Positions 1 to 9,813 of a stretch of 64,000 nt of DNA are shown one piece after another. Position 1 is the stretch's first letter. The number at the start of each line of letters is the position of its first letter. Position numbers and translations under genes: made by a program. The notes beneath the pieces were generated by a model, which searched no databases, was not told where the DNA came from, and saw only the letters and a program-made list of their open reading frames with translations. The stretch is from Serripes groenlandicus (lineage: Eukaryota; Mollusca; Bivalvia; Cardiida; Cardiidae): NCBI GenBank assembly GCA_031761405.1, contig JASEVX010000005.1:32678869-32742868 (forward strand), in the 5' to 3' direction.

Positions 1-104
1 CGTTTGGTAAACGAATAACACATTGACTAACACTGAAACAATTCGGCCTAGTTCTGCAAATCATTACTTAAATTCATAACTCACGGGGTTTTAATGTTTG
101 ACAT

Positions 105-300
105 ACCATGAACGCAGTTCAAACGTTAAAAATAATGATTATATACTCTCCCAGCGCAGTTCTAACGTGGAAAATAATTCTTACACTCGCTGAACGCAGT
201 TCAAACGTTAAAAGTAATGCTTACGCTCTCCCAGCGCAATTCAAACGTTAAAAGTAATGCTTAAACTCGCCGAACGCAGTTCTAACTAACGTTAAAAGAT
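105..300. repeat. Minisatellite, about 41-bp unit, 5 copies
   Basis: Five imperfect units begin near 110, 152, 194, 232 and 273, each with a core like 'gaacgcagttcaaacgttaaa'. Alternate copies start 'gaacgcag' or 'cagcgcag', which suggests an 82-bp dimer as the older unit. No open frame follows it. Confidence 0.8.
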
Positions 301-970
301 AAAAGAATGTCTTTTTTTCTCGCAGTATCAGATTTGTCTATGTTGTCGATGCTCCAGGAAACCCAACCTTTGCGTACTTATAACAAGTACAGATAAAGAT
401 CAGGGTGCCAATGCCCTCGGATCTAAATAAACACTGTTTCTTGGAACCTTCTTTGAACTATTGGCAAACAGATCAACGTCAGATGCGCAGGTTTATCTTG
501 GTGCATTGATCGCTAAGGTCTTACTGTTGGTTTTAGCACATCAGCGCTCATTTTCTCTTCTCAGATGTACATACAAACGACATCGGTGAACACTATAAAT
601 TAGGCTATAAGCCCTCACACCCCTTCCTGATATCAAAGAAAAAGAAAGCATAATTAAATGATATAATAATGTAAGTTATAGTTTAGTCTTTCGATGCTTA
701 GAAAATGATATATTCTGGTATAAAGAACAGTCAATGTAAGTTCAAATAAGTTCATTGACGAAGAGTCTATCATTTCAATTCAGGTACGCATTTTGGTGAA
801 CAAAGCCAGCAGAAAATAAACCTGGTTTGCTTGGTTCCGAGCCTAGCTCATTAATTATCTTGCTGAGGAAGATCGTTTGAATTATATAAATCATTTATGT
901 TGAACTGTGACTAAGAAGGCTTCCATTTAGGTGTAAAAACGTTGATGCATCTAACAGACAGGGGGAACCC
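301..970. other. Stretch with no recognised feature
   Basis: AT-rich DNA with no long open frame, SINE head or MITE end that I can identify. The last 30 bases lead directly into a MITE cluster. Confidence 0.5.
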
Positions 971-1200
971 TTAACTCGTTCCCTCATACGACAATTCTTC
1001 AGCAGACGATTTTGAACATATTTTGTCAAAAAATAGAAAATCTCTTTAATTGAATGGATAACCTATGACTAAAAGTGGAAAACATTGTGGCAAAAGGAGA
1101 AATTGCTCGTTTTGAGCAATTTCTTCTTTTGTCACAATGTTTTCAAAAAGCCGTCTGCTGAAGAGGCGTCAGAAAGCGTCTATATGAGGAAAAGGGTTAA
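971..1200 (-). mobile_element. Family A TTAA MITE, full length
   Basis: The element runs from TTAA (971-974) to TTAA (1197-1200). Its ends read inward as mirror images: left 'ttaactcgttccctcata', right 'tatgaggaaaagggttaa'. A central palindrome lies near 1103-1140 (ggagaaattgctcg / gagcaatttcttc). There is no coding capacity. TTAA duplications with CCC...GGG ends are the signature of piggyBac transposition, and Kolobok also uses TTAA, so this is inferred to be a non-autonomous derivative. Subterminal CTGCAGCAGACG-like motifs occur near both ends. It shares its right TTAA with the next element. Confidence 0.85.
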
Positions 1201-1410
1201 CTCGTTCAGCGCCAATGGCAATATTGAGCTTTTTGCAAACAATACAGATTAAGGTGAGTCAGCTCGTAACGAGCTGTCTCCCCTGAAATCAGCATTGTTC
1301 GGCTTTTAGTTATCAAAATATTTCAGAACTCCCTAAAACATGAAAATAGAGTCGTCCAATTTTTAACATGGAAGAGTCTACTTTAAATAATATGGCGCTG
1401 AAAGAGTTAA
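1197..1410 (+). mobile_element. Family B TTAA MITE, full length
   Basis: Terminal inverted repeats of about 17 bp: 'ttaactcgttcagcgcc' and 'ggcgctgaaagagttaa'. The centre is a palindrome around 'cagctcgtaacgagctg' (about 1260-1276) with outer arms 'aaacaatacagatt'. It is non-coding, 214 bp, and shares its left TTAA with the family A copy and its right TTAA with the next element. Confidence 0.85.
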
Positions 1411-1623
1411 TGGCGTTTATACTTTTCCAAATTAAATGACGCGTTTGCAGCAGACAATTCTCAAATACATTGTGACTAAGAAGAAATTGTTAAAATATTG
1501 AGAAAATTCTCCTTTTGCAATAAATATGTATTCTTTTTTATTTATATAGATTTTCATATACTTTGTTCTCTATATACTTTAACTTGGTCTGTTGACTATT
1601 TGTTTTTAGTGGGAAAGGGTTAA
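1407..1623 (+). mobile_element. Family A MITE, degenerate
   Basis: Starts at the TTAA that closes the family B copy and ends in 'gtgggaaagggttaa'. The left end has drifted, but 'gacgcgtttgcagcagac' and the decayed hairpin (gaagaaattg ... attctccttttgc) identify it. Confidence 0.65.
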
Positions 1624-2384
1624 GAGAGAGCGTCTGTCCGAAAGTAGTGAACTATTGTATGAGTTATATCTTTAATGTTTAACACACGCAAACTTACTAC
1701 AAATGCATTTCGCCAAACCACTTCCCTGTGTGTTTGTTTGAAGTAAATACAAATAAACTCACCCAAACAGATATATGGAAGAGTACATTGTATAGACACA
1801 GGGTCCCTCTAAGAGTTTAATGGTTAATCCATCATTAGTCTAAAGATCACGTGTGGGTAATCAGAAGTAGACATGAAGAAAATCATCGGCGCGTGTTTCA
1901 AAGCAGATGGGATTTGCAGAACCCCAGACCTCTCTTCCATAATTTGTTTATTTAGCTAATGGAACGCAGTAAAATCCTTTATGCTGTCGTGCTGCGAGGT
2001 ATGCTCGCGTATATAAATCCTTTTACCCATAACATTAATCTTGTCGTTCTTTGAGGTAGAGGACGTTAACAAATGGTGATGATTTGATACCTAGAGTGTT
2101 CTCTCAAAAAAGATCAACATATATTTATTTTGATAATATGAACACTATTATAATTGTACAATATAGCCGTGTACGAATATTACTTTGATTATATTGAAGT
2201 ATTTCATTGTTTTCTTCTCCCAAATAGTGCAGATGTGAACCAGTAAAGAAATTAACATAGACTATTCTTGAAAATAAAAGGAAACATACTTTTTGTTTAA
2301 GCGTTCCTATCTTCTGGCGTTTTGTTCCCGAAACGACCGAATTAACATAAGCGTTGTTTGAAGAATAAATTCTTAAAATTGCAG
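1624..2384. other. Stretch with no recognised feature
   Basis: AT-rich sequence. Open frames are short and have no convincing protein character. Confidence 0.45.
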
Positions 2385-2464
2385 ACAAGAAGAAAACATC
2401 GGGAGCAAATGGAATTATGTCTTTGATTCTACCGCGGAGGTTAAAGTCATCGATCGGAAGATGG
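2385..2464 (+). other. Candidate internal coding exon (weak)
   Basis: An 80-bp interval lies between a possible acceptor ('aaaattgcag', ending 2384) and a strong consensus donor ('gtgagt', 2465-2470). One frame is open throughout and gives 26 residues of ordinary composition, beginning QEENIGSKWNYVFD. I do not recognise the protein. No partner exon was found and a chance match is quite possible. Confidence 0.2.
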
Positions 2465-2534
2465 GTGAGTGTGCGTCACTTTGTTGTTCCATTTCAACCG
2501 AATACATAATTAGAAGCCTAATCAGCGCTAAATA

Positions 2535-2672
2535 TTAGATGGGCGGCGCTCTCCGAAAAACGACCGTAGGGAATTTGCGACCACTCTTGATAGAGACCAG
2601 CAGGCGCATTCGCGCAGTCTTATCTGGATCTGCAATGTTCGTCAATTTGTCATAAACGACTTCAAGAACCCC
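2535..2672 (-). other. Candidate terminal coding exon (weak)
   Basis: Read on the minus strand, a pyrimidine-rich acceptor ('tcctcctgcttaacag') precedes 45 open codons ending in TAA. The peptide starts GVLEVVYDKLTNIADPDK and ends RKFPTVVFRRAPPI. The balanced composition looks coding, but I recognise no family and no upstream exon. It lies on the opposite strand from the candidate exon just to its left. Confidence 0.2.
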
Positions 2673-3221
2673 CTGTTAAGCAGGAGGACCCATTTCTATC
2701 CTTGATCGGTCTGAGTCCACACACGTGGTAATAAAAAAAAGGTTGGATTTCCTTGGACACTAATCAAATATACGGAATTAACATGTTCATAGCACCAATC
2801 ATATTGACCAACCAGAACAAAAACAGATACAGTATCTAAACAAAACATTTTCTGAGAACACCAAAAGCTTTCCATTTTGCATTTTTAATGAACTTCGTAG
2901 TAAACATTCTTGTGCTAATTCAACTTTGTCGCACCAAAGTTATTTCTGAATTCGTTTAACCTTGATTTTGCATATTACACATGGTTTCGTCAAAACGTTT
3001 CACATTCTTGGCATAGTTTGATGAAGCTAAATGTCTGTAACGTTTAAGATAGAGTTTATAGGTTGCCTGATAGATCCCGAGATAAAATTCCAGGAATTAT
3101 AAAACGTAATCAAAACCGTTTGCCTGGAATTAACAGCGATATGTTATGAGCTAACATTAAACTTGCATTATCCACTTGGATACCTTCAAAACTAGGGATC
3201 ACTGACTGAGCCCTTCACTAA
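2673..3221. other. Stretch with no recognised feature
   Basis: AT-rich, with no repeat end or long frame seen. Confidence 0.45.
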
Positions 3222-3470
3222 ATGAGCCGTTCCACGAGAAAACCAACATTATGGACCCTGCGTAATGTATCGACCCAGATCAGCCTGCGCAGTCCGCGCA
3301 GACTAATCTGGGTCGACACATTCCGTCTCAGAGGGATATAGGTATAGGGTAATGATTCATAAAACAGAAAATCTACTGGAGGCGACAAGTGTCTGGTTTA
3401 CTCTGCGCAGACTGATCTGGGTCGATACATTACGCAGACTCCGCAATGTTGGTTTTATCGTGGGACGGCT
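3222..3470 (-). mobile_element. Family E fold-back MITE
   Basis: Ends 'atgagccgttccacgagaaa' and 'tttatcgtgggacggct' are inverted copies of each other. The subterminal blocks 'gcgtaatgtatcgaccc' and 'gggtcgatacattacgc' are also inverted copies, so almost the whole element can fold on itself. It is non-coding and GC-richer than its surroundings because of the 'cagcctgcgcagtccgcgcag' type blocks. The superfamily is unclear. ATAT flanks in several copies allow a TA target site, as in Tc1/mariner elements, but do not prove it. Confidence 0.8.
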
Positions 3471-3572
3471 TTTAAAAATGTTGTTGTCGGCTTTCAAATG
3501 GGAAAATAAATTTGAACATATTGCTTCGGTGCAGATTTAATAATATTGTTGGGGATCGTTGAAGACATATGT

Positions 3573-3831
3573 ACCAAGGAAAGATCGTGATCTGGAGGTC
3601 ACGGGTTCGATACCCGGTTGCGGCGACATTCTTTCGGGCGATGTTTTCCATTGCCTCTCACCTCTGATCTATGTGAGAAAGTAGTCAGTGGCTTCGAAAG
3701 AATGTTGTGTAAGTACTGGTGTGGGAAAGCCAGGAAAACATGGGTAGGTGCACTGACCGCCGTGATATGACCAAAGCTGTTGAAAGCGGCGTTAAACTCC
3801 AAACAAACAAACAAACAAAACCAAGGAAAGA
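3573..3831 (+). mobile_element. tRNA-derived SINE with 12-bp target duplication
   Basis: The body (3585-3819) is flanked by perfect 'accaaggaaaga' copies at 3573-3584 and 3820-3831. The head is 5'-truncated and keeps only the B-box half ('ggttcgatacc'). The body includes 'tggtgtgggaaagccagg' and 'ccgtgatatgacc', followed by 'gcggcgttaaa' and an (AAAC)n tail. The perfect duplication shows LINE-type retrotransposition. Among the SINEs here this insertion has the best preserved boundaries, which suggests it is young. Confidence 0.9.
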
Positions 3832-4693
3832 CTTACTCCCAATGCTTTCTAACTACAATGCCCTTATAAGAGTTTCCTTTCTACATTTACAGTAGGAAAA
3901 TACTAACTCAATGTATATTAAAATGTTTATTCGAATGTTTACTGTCTAGTAGAACAACAGCAAAATAGTGCACACAGTGTGAAAGAAATTTCTTATTTGT
4001 AAACAATCCGTTCTCATTTCCGAATCGCCAAGGTTGCTGCCACATCGCTGTTTTCCAATGATATTTCCGATAAATTTCCAATGTCTATCAAGGAAGGAAA
4101 TTCGAACATCTGTAAAAATAAAGGAAAGGAAAAAACACCCTTATCAATGAAAAGCAGGTTATTTCCTCACTTGAAGTTTTGCTAAATAGATTCGTTTATT
4201 TCCTTCCTGTTTTTATATCCTTTTTAAATATTTTCAAGATTGAAATGATAGCGTGCTTTATGATAAGCACTTATATCCGAGTTTAGATTTTAATGATATA
4301 CAATGGTATAGTTGTAGAAACGTGTCCATTTTATCAATTTATAGAGATTTATCATTTTTCTGCCTTGATATTTTCATTTGTTGTATTAGGGGAAGGATGA
4401 ACTGAAACGTTTCTTTAACCGTTAACGGTACCCACGAAGTCCCTGACACAGAACACCAAAGTCCTCGTTCGTATCGGAGGTCAGTTACTGTTCCCATGCT
4501 ACACTGTGCTGTGATCAGATAGCATTACACGATAACTTGTAAAGTATCACTGAATAGCATGGATCTGGTTACAGAGTTATCACGTATCTGATAACTCAAA
4601 CATGTTTATCCTAGTGTTATCGTTTTTGCCAAATGCATTTGTATCTATGTCTGTTTACGGTGTTAGTTTTACTTATTTCAATGGGAGAAAGAT
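3832..4693. other. Stretch with no recognised feature
   Basis: AT-rich sequence with no identifiable repeat or gene. Confidence 0.45.
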
Positions 4694-4953
4694 TAATTGG
4701 TTGGTGTTTTACGCCGCTTTCAACACATTTTCAGTTATATCACGGCGTTTCCTGGATAAGTTACCAGTACTACTGGTCCATTTATCCTTACACCAGCCAG
4801 TCAGTCGTCATGCTGTCCCCGCAACCCCCTGGGGACCAAGGAGGGCAGCCACAACTACATTGTTTTAAAGTGTTGGCATGACCCGGCCGGGGATCGAACC
4901 CGCGACCTCTAAAACCCGAGGCGGGCGCTCTACCACTACACCGCCGAGGCGGG
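4694..4953 (-). mobile_element. tRNA-headed SINE, near full length
   Basis: Read on the minus strand, it begins with a tRNA-like head carrying an A box ('tgtagtggtagagcg') and a B box ('ggttcgatccc'), the internal RNA polymerase III promoter. It continues with a 'ggaccagtagtactggtaac' body and ends 'gcggcgtaaaacaccaa'. The bottom end of this SINE type is the sequence amplified in the array at 15.1-16.1 kb. Confidence 0.85.
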
Positions 4954-5197
4954 TCTGCAAAGGAAGATGGATCGCAGCTGCACATACCGAGACGAAAGGA
5001 GCGAAGCCCATCACATTGTTTCCTTCGTTCATCTTGTTTGGAAACACCGTTCGAAAATGTTTGGATAAAATACATTGATATAGGACAAAGTTTAACGCCC
5101 GTGGACCTAGAGTATACAATTTCCCATCCTGTGGGGTATATTAGCCACAGATGGGAGGAGGTTCAGACACAACAAACAAACAACCTCTCTGATTTCT

Positions 5198-5410
5198 TTA
5201 ACTCTTTCAGAGCCAAAGGCAATATTGAGCTTTTTGCAAACAATACAGATTCAGGTGAGTCAGCTCGTAACGAGCTGTCTCACCTGCAATCTGCATTGTT
5301 TGGCTGTGAGTTATAAAATATTCCAAAAATCCTATAACATGAAAATAGAGTCGTCCGAATTTGAACATGGAAGAGTCTACTTTAAACAATTCGGCACTGA
5401 AAGAGTTAAA
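5198..5410 (+). mobile_element. Family B TTAA MITE, full length
   Basis: TTAA to TTAA, 213 bp. Ends 'ttaactctttcagagcc' and 'ggcactgaaagagttaa'. The central palindrome around 'cagctcgtaacgagctg' has arms extending through 'aggtgagt' and 'aatctgcattgttt'. Confidence 0.85.
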
Positions 5411-5522
5411 CAGAATATTTAAAACATCAAGTCCCCTATATATATATTCAACTTTGTCGCACCACTAGAAAAGTAATTTTGCCAAGGACGTAGCCGAGAC
5501 ATATAAACACATACATGTATAT

Positions 5523-5747
5523 CGAGAAACGGTTGTAACTAAAAAACTATTTTGAAAAACCCTGGTTTAGGGGCAAGTTTGACCCCTTTGTAAACAATGC
5601 AAATTTAGGTGCCATTGCTCAGAACGAGCAATGGCACCTAAATTTCCATTGTTTACCAAGAAAAATGATTTAACGATTATAGAGACTTTATGGCGAGGTG
5701 ATTAACCTTGGTAAAAAAATACTAATTTTAGTTACAACCGTTTCACG
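5523..5747 (+). mobile_element. Family C MITE
   Basis: Ends 'gaaacggttgtaactaaaa' and 'ttttagttacaaccgtttc' are inverted copies. There is no TTAA at the termini. The long central palindrome reads 'taaacaatgcaaatttaggt', then 'gccattgctcagaac', then its mirror, ending 'aaatttccattgttta'. The outer arm matches family B and the inner loop region matches family A. Confidence 0.85.
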
Positions 5748-6381
5748 CCAAGCCCTCGATTTGTCTCTGGACATAGGAAGTGTGGTTTGCCATGGCCGCA
5801 AACAGTGTAATACTAGCATCCGATCCTATGCTATACGATTTGTTTGGAACCATTTCTTTTTTCTGTTGAATACATACAACTTACATTATTAAGTTTGATT
5901 GTTGTCAAGCTGTTGTTTACTTTATGTAGGAGTTTTCTAGGAATAAAAATGAAATGAAACGAAAAATGTCGACCAAGAATAGACCAGGAACGATGTGCTC
6001 ACATTTCCTTTTATCTAAACCATTGGTATTAATATATACGGAGATTTCACAACGCAATAAAATAGTATAAAGAATGCGCAATGTAAATCAACAACAATAG
6101 CTCATATTACTTACTGCGGGTCATATGATTTCAGTCCGTATGTGTGACATGATACATGTGATATACAGAGTTCAAAATCCTACTTAGCTAGACAGAGGCT
6201 AATTTTAGCGAGTGCAAAGTTGAATGTCCGTGCTGTCTGTATGCTATTTCATTGTCTGGGAGGCCAATAACTTGTATTTGAACGGAACAGACACAAAACA
6301 AACAAATATAACCACGGGGTACAATTAAATATGCCCAGCCACACGGAAATCTACTCTCGTAGTCTGAAACCATAATACTAA
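5748..6381. other. Stretch with no recognised feature
   Basis: AT-rich, with no supported gene or repeat. Confidence 0.45.
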
Positions 6382-6636
6382 GAGCTGTTCCACGAGAAAA
6401 CCAACATTGCGGACTACGCGTTAAGTATCGACCCGGATCAGTTTATGCATGCCGCGCAGGCGAATCCGGGCAGACACTGTTCGCCTCGTGAGGATTTCCT
6501 GTTTCGGGGATCATTAGTCTATACCTCTATCCCCCTGAGACGGAATGTGTCGGCCCGGATTAGCCTTCACAGACTGCGCAGGCTGACATGGGTCGATACA
6601 TTAATAATGTTTGTTTTTTTTATCGTAACACGGCAT
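6382..6636 (+). mobile_element. Family E MITE, decayed right end
   Basis: Left end 'agctgttccacgagaaaacc' and middle 'ccccctgagacggaatgtgtc' are clear. The right end ('ttgttttttttatcgtaaca') is mutated. Confidence 0.75.
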
Positions 6637-6943
6637 ACATTTTACGATAGAAATATGCTCCCGTCGTCTTGGTATAATAACTGTTCTAAAGAAATCTAGA
6701 TTAGAATAATATGTGTAAGCTGTTTGTACATGTGTACATATATGTACATGTATGTCTGTGTCGTACATATAAGCATCTTCATTAGTACGTTCAATGATTA
6801 CTGACGATATCATAAGGGTAAATATACTGATGTCGTGATATTAGTGAAATACTATAGTACTGTTGAAAACCCACACTTATTCAAATACCTTATTTTATTT
6901 CGGGAAATGAGATGTTATTTTAGAGTTTTAAAAGACACTAATA

Positions 6944-7160
6944 TTAACTATTTCACTGCCGAATTTCACAAAGTCGACTCTTTCGGCATGTGGAAACAAT
7001 AGACCACACCATGTTCCGTCTAACAGGAAATTTGGTAAAACGTAATGTCTAAGTGGCAAACAATGCAGATTTCAGGCGAGACAGCGCGTTATGAGCTGTC
7101 TCACATGAATCTGCATTCTTTGCAAAAGCATTTTATAGCCTTTGGCAGCGAAAGAGTTAA
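6944..7160 (-). mobile_element. Family B TTAA MITE, reverse orientation
   Basis: TTAA at 6944-6947 and 7157-7160. The right end 'ggcagcgaaagagttaa' is near consensus. The hairpin region 7055-7130 is 'caaacaatgcagatttcagg' followed by its mirror. Confidence 0.8.
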
Positions 7161-7580
7161 TTGTTTTTTCTTCAGTTGTATGCCGAAAACGAGGCTTGGC
7201 TGTTGCCTTAATTCAACTTACCCACAATTATGGCTTTTAAGTTTTAACTGATTGCCTCATATGCCATCATGAAAGTCGTCTGTTTTAAAAATCTTTAGAA
7301 AAAAATAAAAAGAAACCCGTTAGAATGTATATTTGAAAGTTTTGAAGACGTCGTATGAACATAAAAAAACTACTCATATTGTTGAGCAAATAATGTTTTC
7401 CTTCTGGTGATTATACGGCTCCACAATTTAACCACAAACGTACCACTAAAACATGACAAATTAGCTCCAAAATAGCTCAACGACTGGGTATAAATTCGAT
7501 CCCGAGTCACGACATTTTTTATGAACATCCCTTTCTCCTATAAAACCCAGCTGTCTTAACTCATTCCAACATGGACCACT

Positions 7581-7810
7581 TTAACCCTTTCCCATATATA
7601 GACGCTTTCTGACGCCTCTGCATCAGACGATTTTTGAAAACAGTGTGACAAAACAAGACATTGCTTAAAGTAAAACTATCATTTTTTCCTTTTGCCACAA
7701 TATTTTCAAATTTGTTCACTAATAATTCCCTCTTTTATAAAGATTTTCTATAGTTTTATCCACATGTTTCCAATGTCGTCTGCTGCAGAATTGTGGTATG
7801 TGGAAAAGGG
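7581..7810 (+). mobile_element. Family A MITE
   Basis: Left 'ttaaccctttcccatata' with 'gacgctttctgacgcctctg'. Right 'ggtatgtggaaaaggg'. The terminal TTAA on the right and the hairpin core have decayed. Confidence 0.75.
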
Positions 7811-8028
7811 AAAAATATATGCTTTCTATAGTTGAAGAAAAAAAAAAACATAACAAATAGTTAACAAACTTACGGATTTTAGGATTTGGACAAACTCATG
7901 ATTAATAACAAATTTGAAAACATTCATATTCTTGCTCTTAATTACCTATTTTAGTGTTTACTTTTATGCGATATAAAGAATAGATGCGAACATATGAAGC
8001 CAATATTCAGACTGTTTCAGCAAGGCTT

Positions 8029-8217
8029 TTAACCGTTTCCTACATACACCAAATTTGCAGTAGACGACTTGACAACATCTCAACGATAATATGGAAAATC
8101 TCCCTAAATGAAGACATCCTTATTGAATAGAGTTGAAAATATTGTGTCAAAAGGATAAATTGATCGTTTTGAGCAATTTCTTCTTTTGTCACAAAGTTTT
8201 CAAAAGTCTGAAAGTAC
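8029..8217 (-). mobile_element. Family A MITE, right end missing
   Basis: Starts 'ttaaccgtttcctacata'. The core palindrome half 'gatcgttttgagcaatttc' is present. The sequence stops matching after 'gttttcaaaagtc'. Confidence 0.7.
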
Positions 8218-8580
8218 TACTTTAGCCTTGATGCTTCTCCTTTTCAAGCAAGCCCATGCTTAAAACATGTAAAGGTATCCAATATCACAACAGGGTTGCC
8301 ATGGAATTCAAACAAGCACCCCTCACAGATGTTTCTTATCAATTCCTAGCGCACGTGCGTATATTTTTTTCTGTTTAAAAGAGATGAGTCAAACATATGA
8401 GCTTATCGTGCCCAGCTTGACACGCAAAAACATTAATTATTAGCCCGAAATGACATCTGAAAAAGGGCTCTTCGGAACGACCTATTGAACATTTCTGGGT
8501 TATGTGTTAAATTGAAGTTAAAAATGATTTTAAACCCCGATTTCGAATCTATTTACAGAGGCGCAAAACAATAAATACAT

Positions 8581-8728
8581 TTTAACCATTTCCCAAAGTC
8601 AACAAATCCGCAGCCAACGACTTTGAAAATATCCGGGCAATATTATGAACACTCTTTTAATATAGTGCTTGAATAATTGTGTAAATGCTGTGTCAAAAGG
8701 AGATATTGTTCATTATGGAAAATTACAT
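8581..8728 (-). mobile_element. Family A MITE fragment
   Basis: Left end 'ttaaccatttcccaaag' and 'gacgactttgaaaat' match. The rest is lost. It runs into a 30-bp minisatellite. Confidence 0.55.
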
Positions 8729-8774
8729 GCATTTATCCGAAAGTTTAAGTTCCTCTTTCGGTTCGATGTTTTAT

Positions 8775-8957
8775 TTACATCAACAACTAAAACGGGAGTT
8801 TATTCTACATCAACAACTAAAAAGGGGGTTTATTCTACAAGCAACAACTAAAACGGGGATTTATTCTACATCAACAACTAAAAGGGGGTTTATTCTACAT
8901 CAACAATTAAAAAGGTGGTTTATTCTACATTAACAACTAAAAAGAGTGTTTATTCTG
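8775..8957. repeat. Minisatellite, 30-bp unit, about 6 copies
   Basis: Units such as 'ctacatcaacaactaaaa' plus 'gggggtttatt' repeat every 30-31 bases with point changes. Short open frames across it are a by-product of the unit length. Confidence 0.85.
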
Positions 8958-9000
8958 ATTTCATTCAGACTTGCAAGGGTGATTCACAATAATAAGACTG

Positions 9001-9073
9001 GGGCGCAGTTGTTGAACGTTGACCTCTCGTACTACCAAAGGTTCAGAGTTCGATTCTTTTAATGAGCGGGTTC
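9001..9073 (+). mobile_element. Possible SINE head (tRNA-like)
   Basis: 'ggttcagagttcgattc' resembles a B box and 'gcgcagttgttgaacgttg' may be a decayed A-box half. No body follows that I can match. Confidence 0.3.
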
Positions 9074-9175
9074 TGTCTTTGGAATATTTTCACACAAGAG
9101 GCGGGGAGTACTCGGTCTAGTGTGAATAATGAAAACTGAAAGTTTGTTTCGCAATCGATGTAGAATAAATAGGTT

Positions 9176-9404
9176 TTAACCCTTTCCTACATATAGACGC
9201 TTTCTGACGCCTCTGGAGCAGACGGCTTTTGAAAACATTGTGACAAAAGAAGATATTGCTCAAAACGAGCAATTTCTCCTTTTGCCACAATGTTTTCAAC
9301 TGTATTCTTTAGTTACATATTTATCTAAAGAGATTTTTCATATTTTTGTCTAATTGTTTTCAAAGTCGTTGGCTGCAGATGTGCTGTATGTGGGAAAGGG
9401 TTAA
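9176..9404 (+). mobile_element. Family A MITE, full length
   Basis: 229 bp, TTAA to TTAA, ends 'aaccctttcctacata' and 'tatgtgggaaagggtt'. The core 'attgctcaaaacgagcaat' is intact. Confidence 0.88.
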
Positions 9405-9623
9405 TTTATCTAATTCACTTACAATTATTCCCTTAGCCAAATACAACAAGCACCGCTGATATTGACTGGCGCAATTGGTATCTGCGTTATATCCTCCAAA
9501 CTTCACATCTGATCCTTGCAGTCCGATCAGAATCATCTCCGTTTTTCACCTGGCCATGCAGATATGATGGAAGACTCTGGTCACCAAGCATGACAAAAAA
9601 GGAGACGATAAAGGAACGTATCT

Positions 9624-9813
9624 TTAACCCTTTCCCTCATACGACAATTCTGCAGCAGACGACTTTGAACATATTTTGCCAACACATAGAAAAATCTTTA
9701 TAATAGAATGGATAACCTATGACTAAAAGTGGAAAACATTGTGGCAACAGGAGAAATTGATCATATTGAGCTGCAGAGGCATCAGAAAGCGTCTATATGA
9801 GGGAAAGGGTTAA
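9624..9813 (-). mobile_element. Family A MITE, internally deleted
   Basis: Both ends and both TTAAs are intact, but about 40 bp covering the right half of the hairpin is gone: 'gagaaattgatcatattgag' joins directly to 'ctgcagaggcatcag'. Loss of a palindrome arm is typical of replication slippage. Confidence 0.85.

Noticed and set aside
105..300. CRISPR-like array
   Set aside because: Repeats are imperfect with no unique spacers, and the DNA is clearly eukaryotic. An ordinary minisatellite.
4879..4953. Possible true tRNA gene
   Set aside because: It has A and B boxes, but the acceptor stem does not close and a SINE body is attached, so it is a SINE head.
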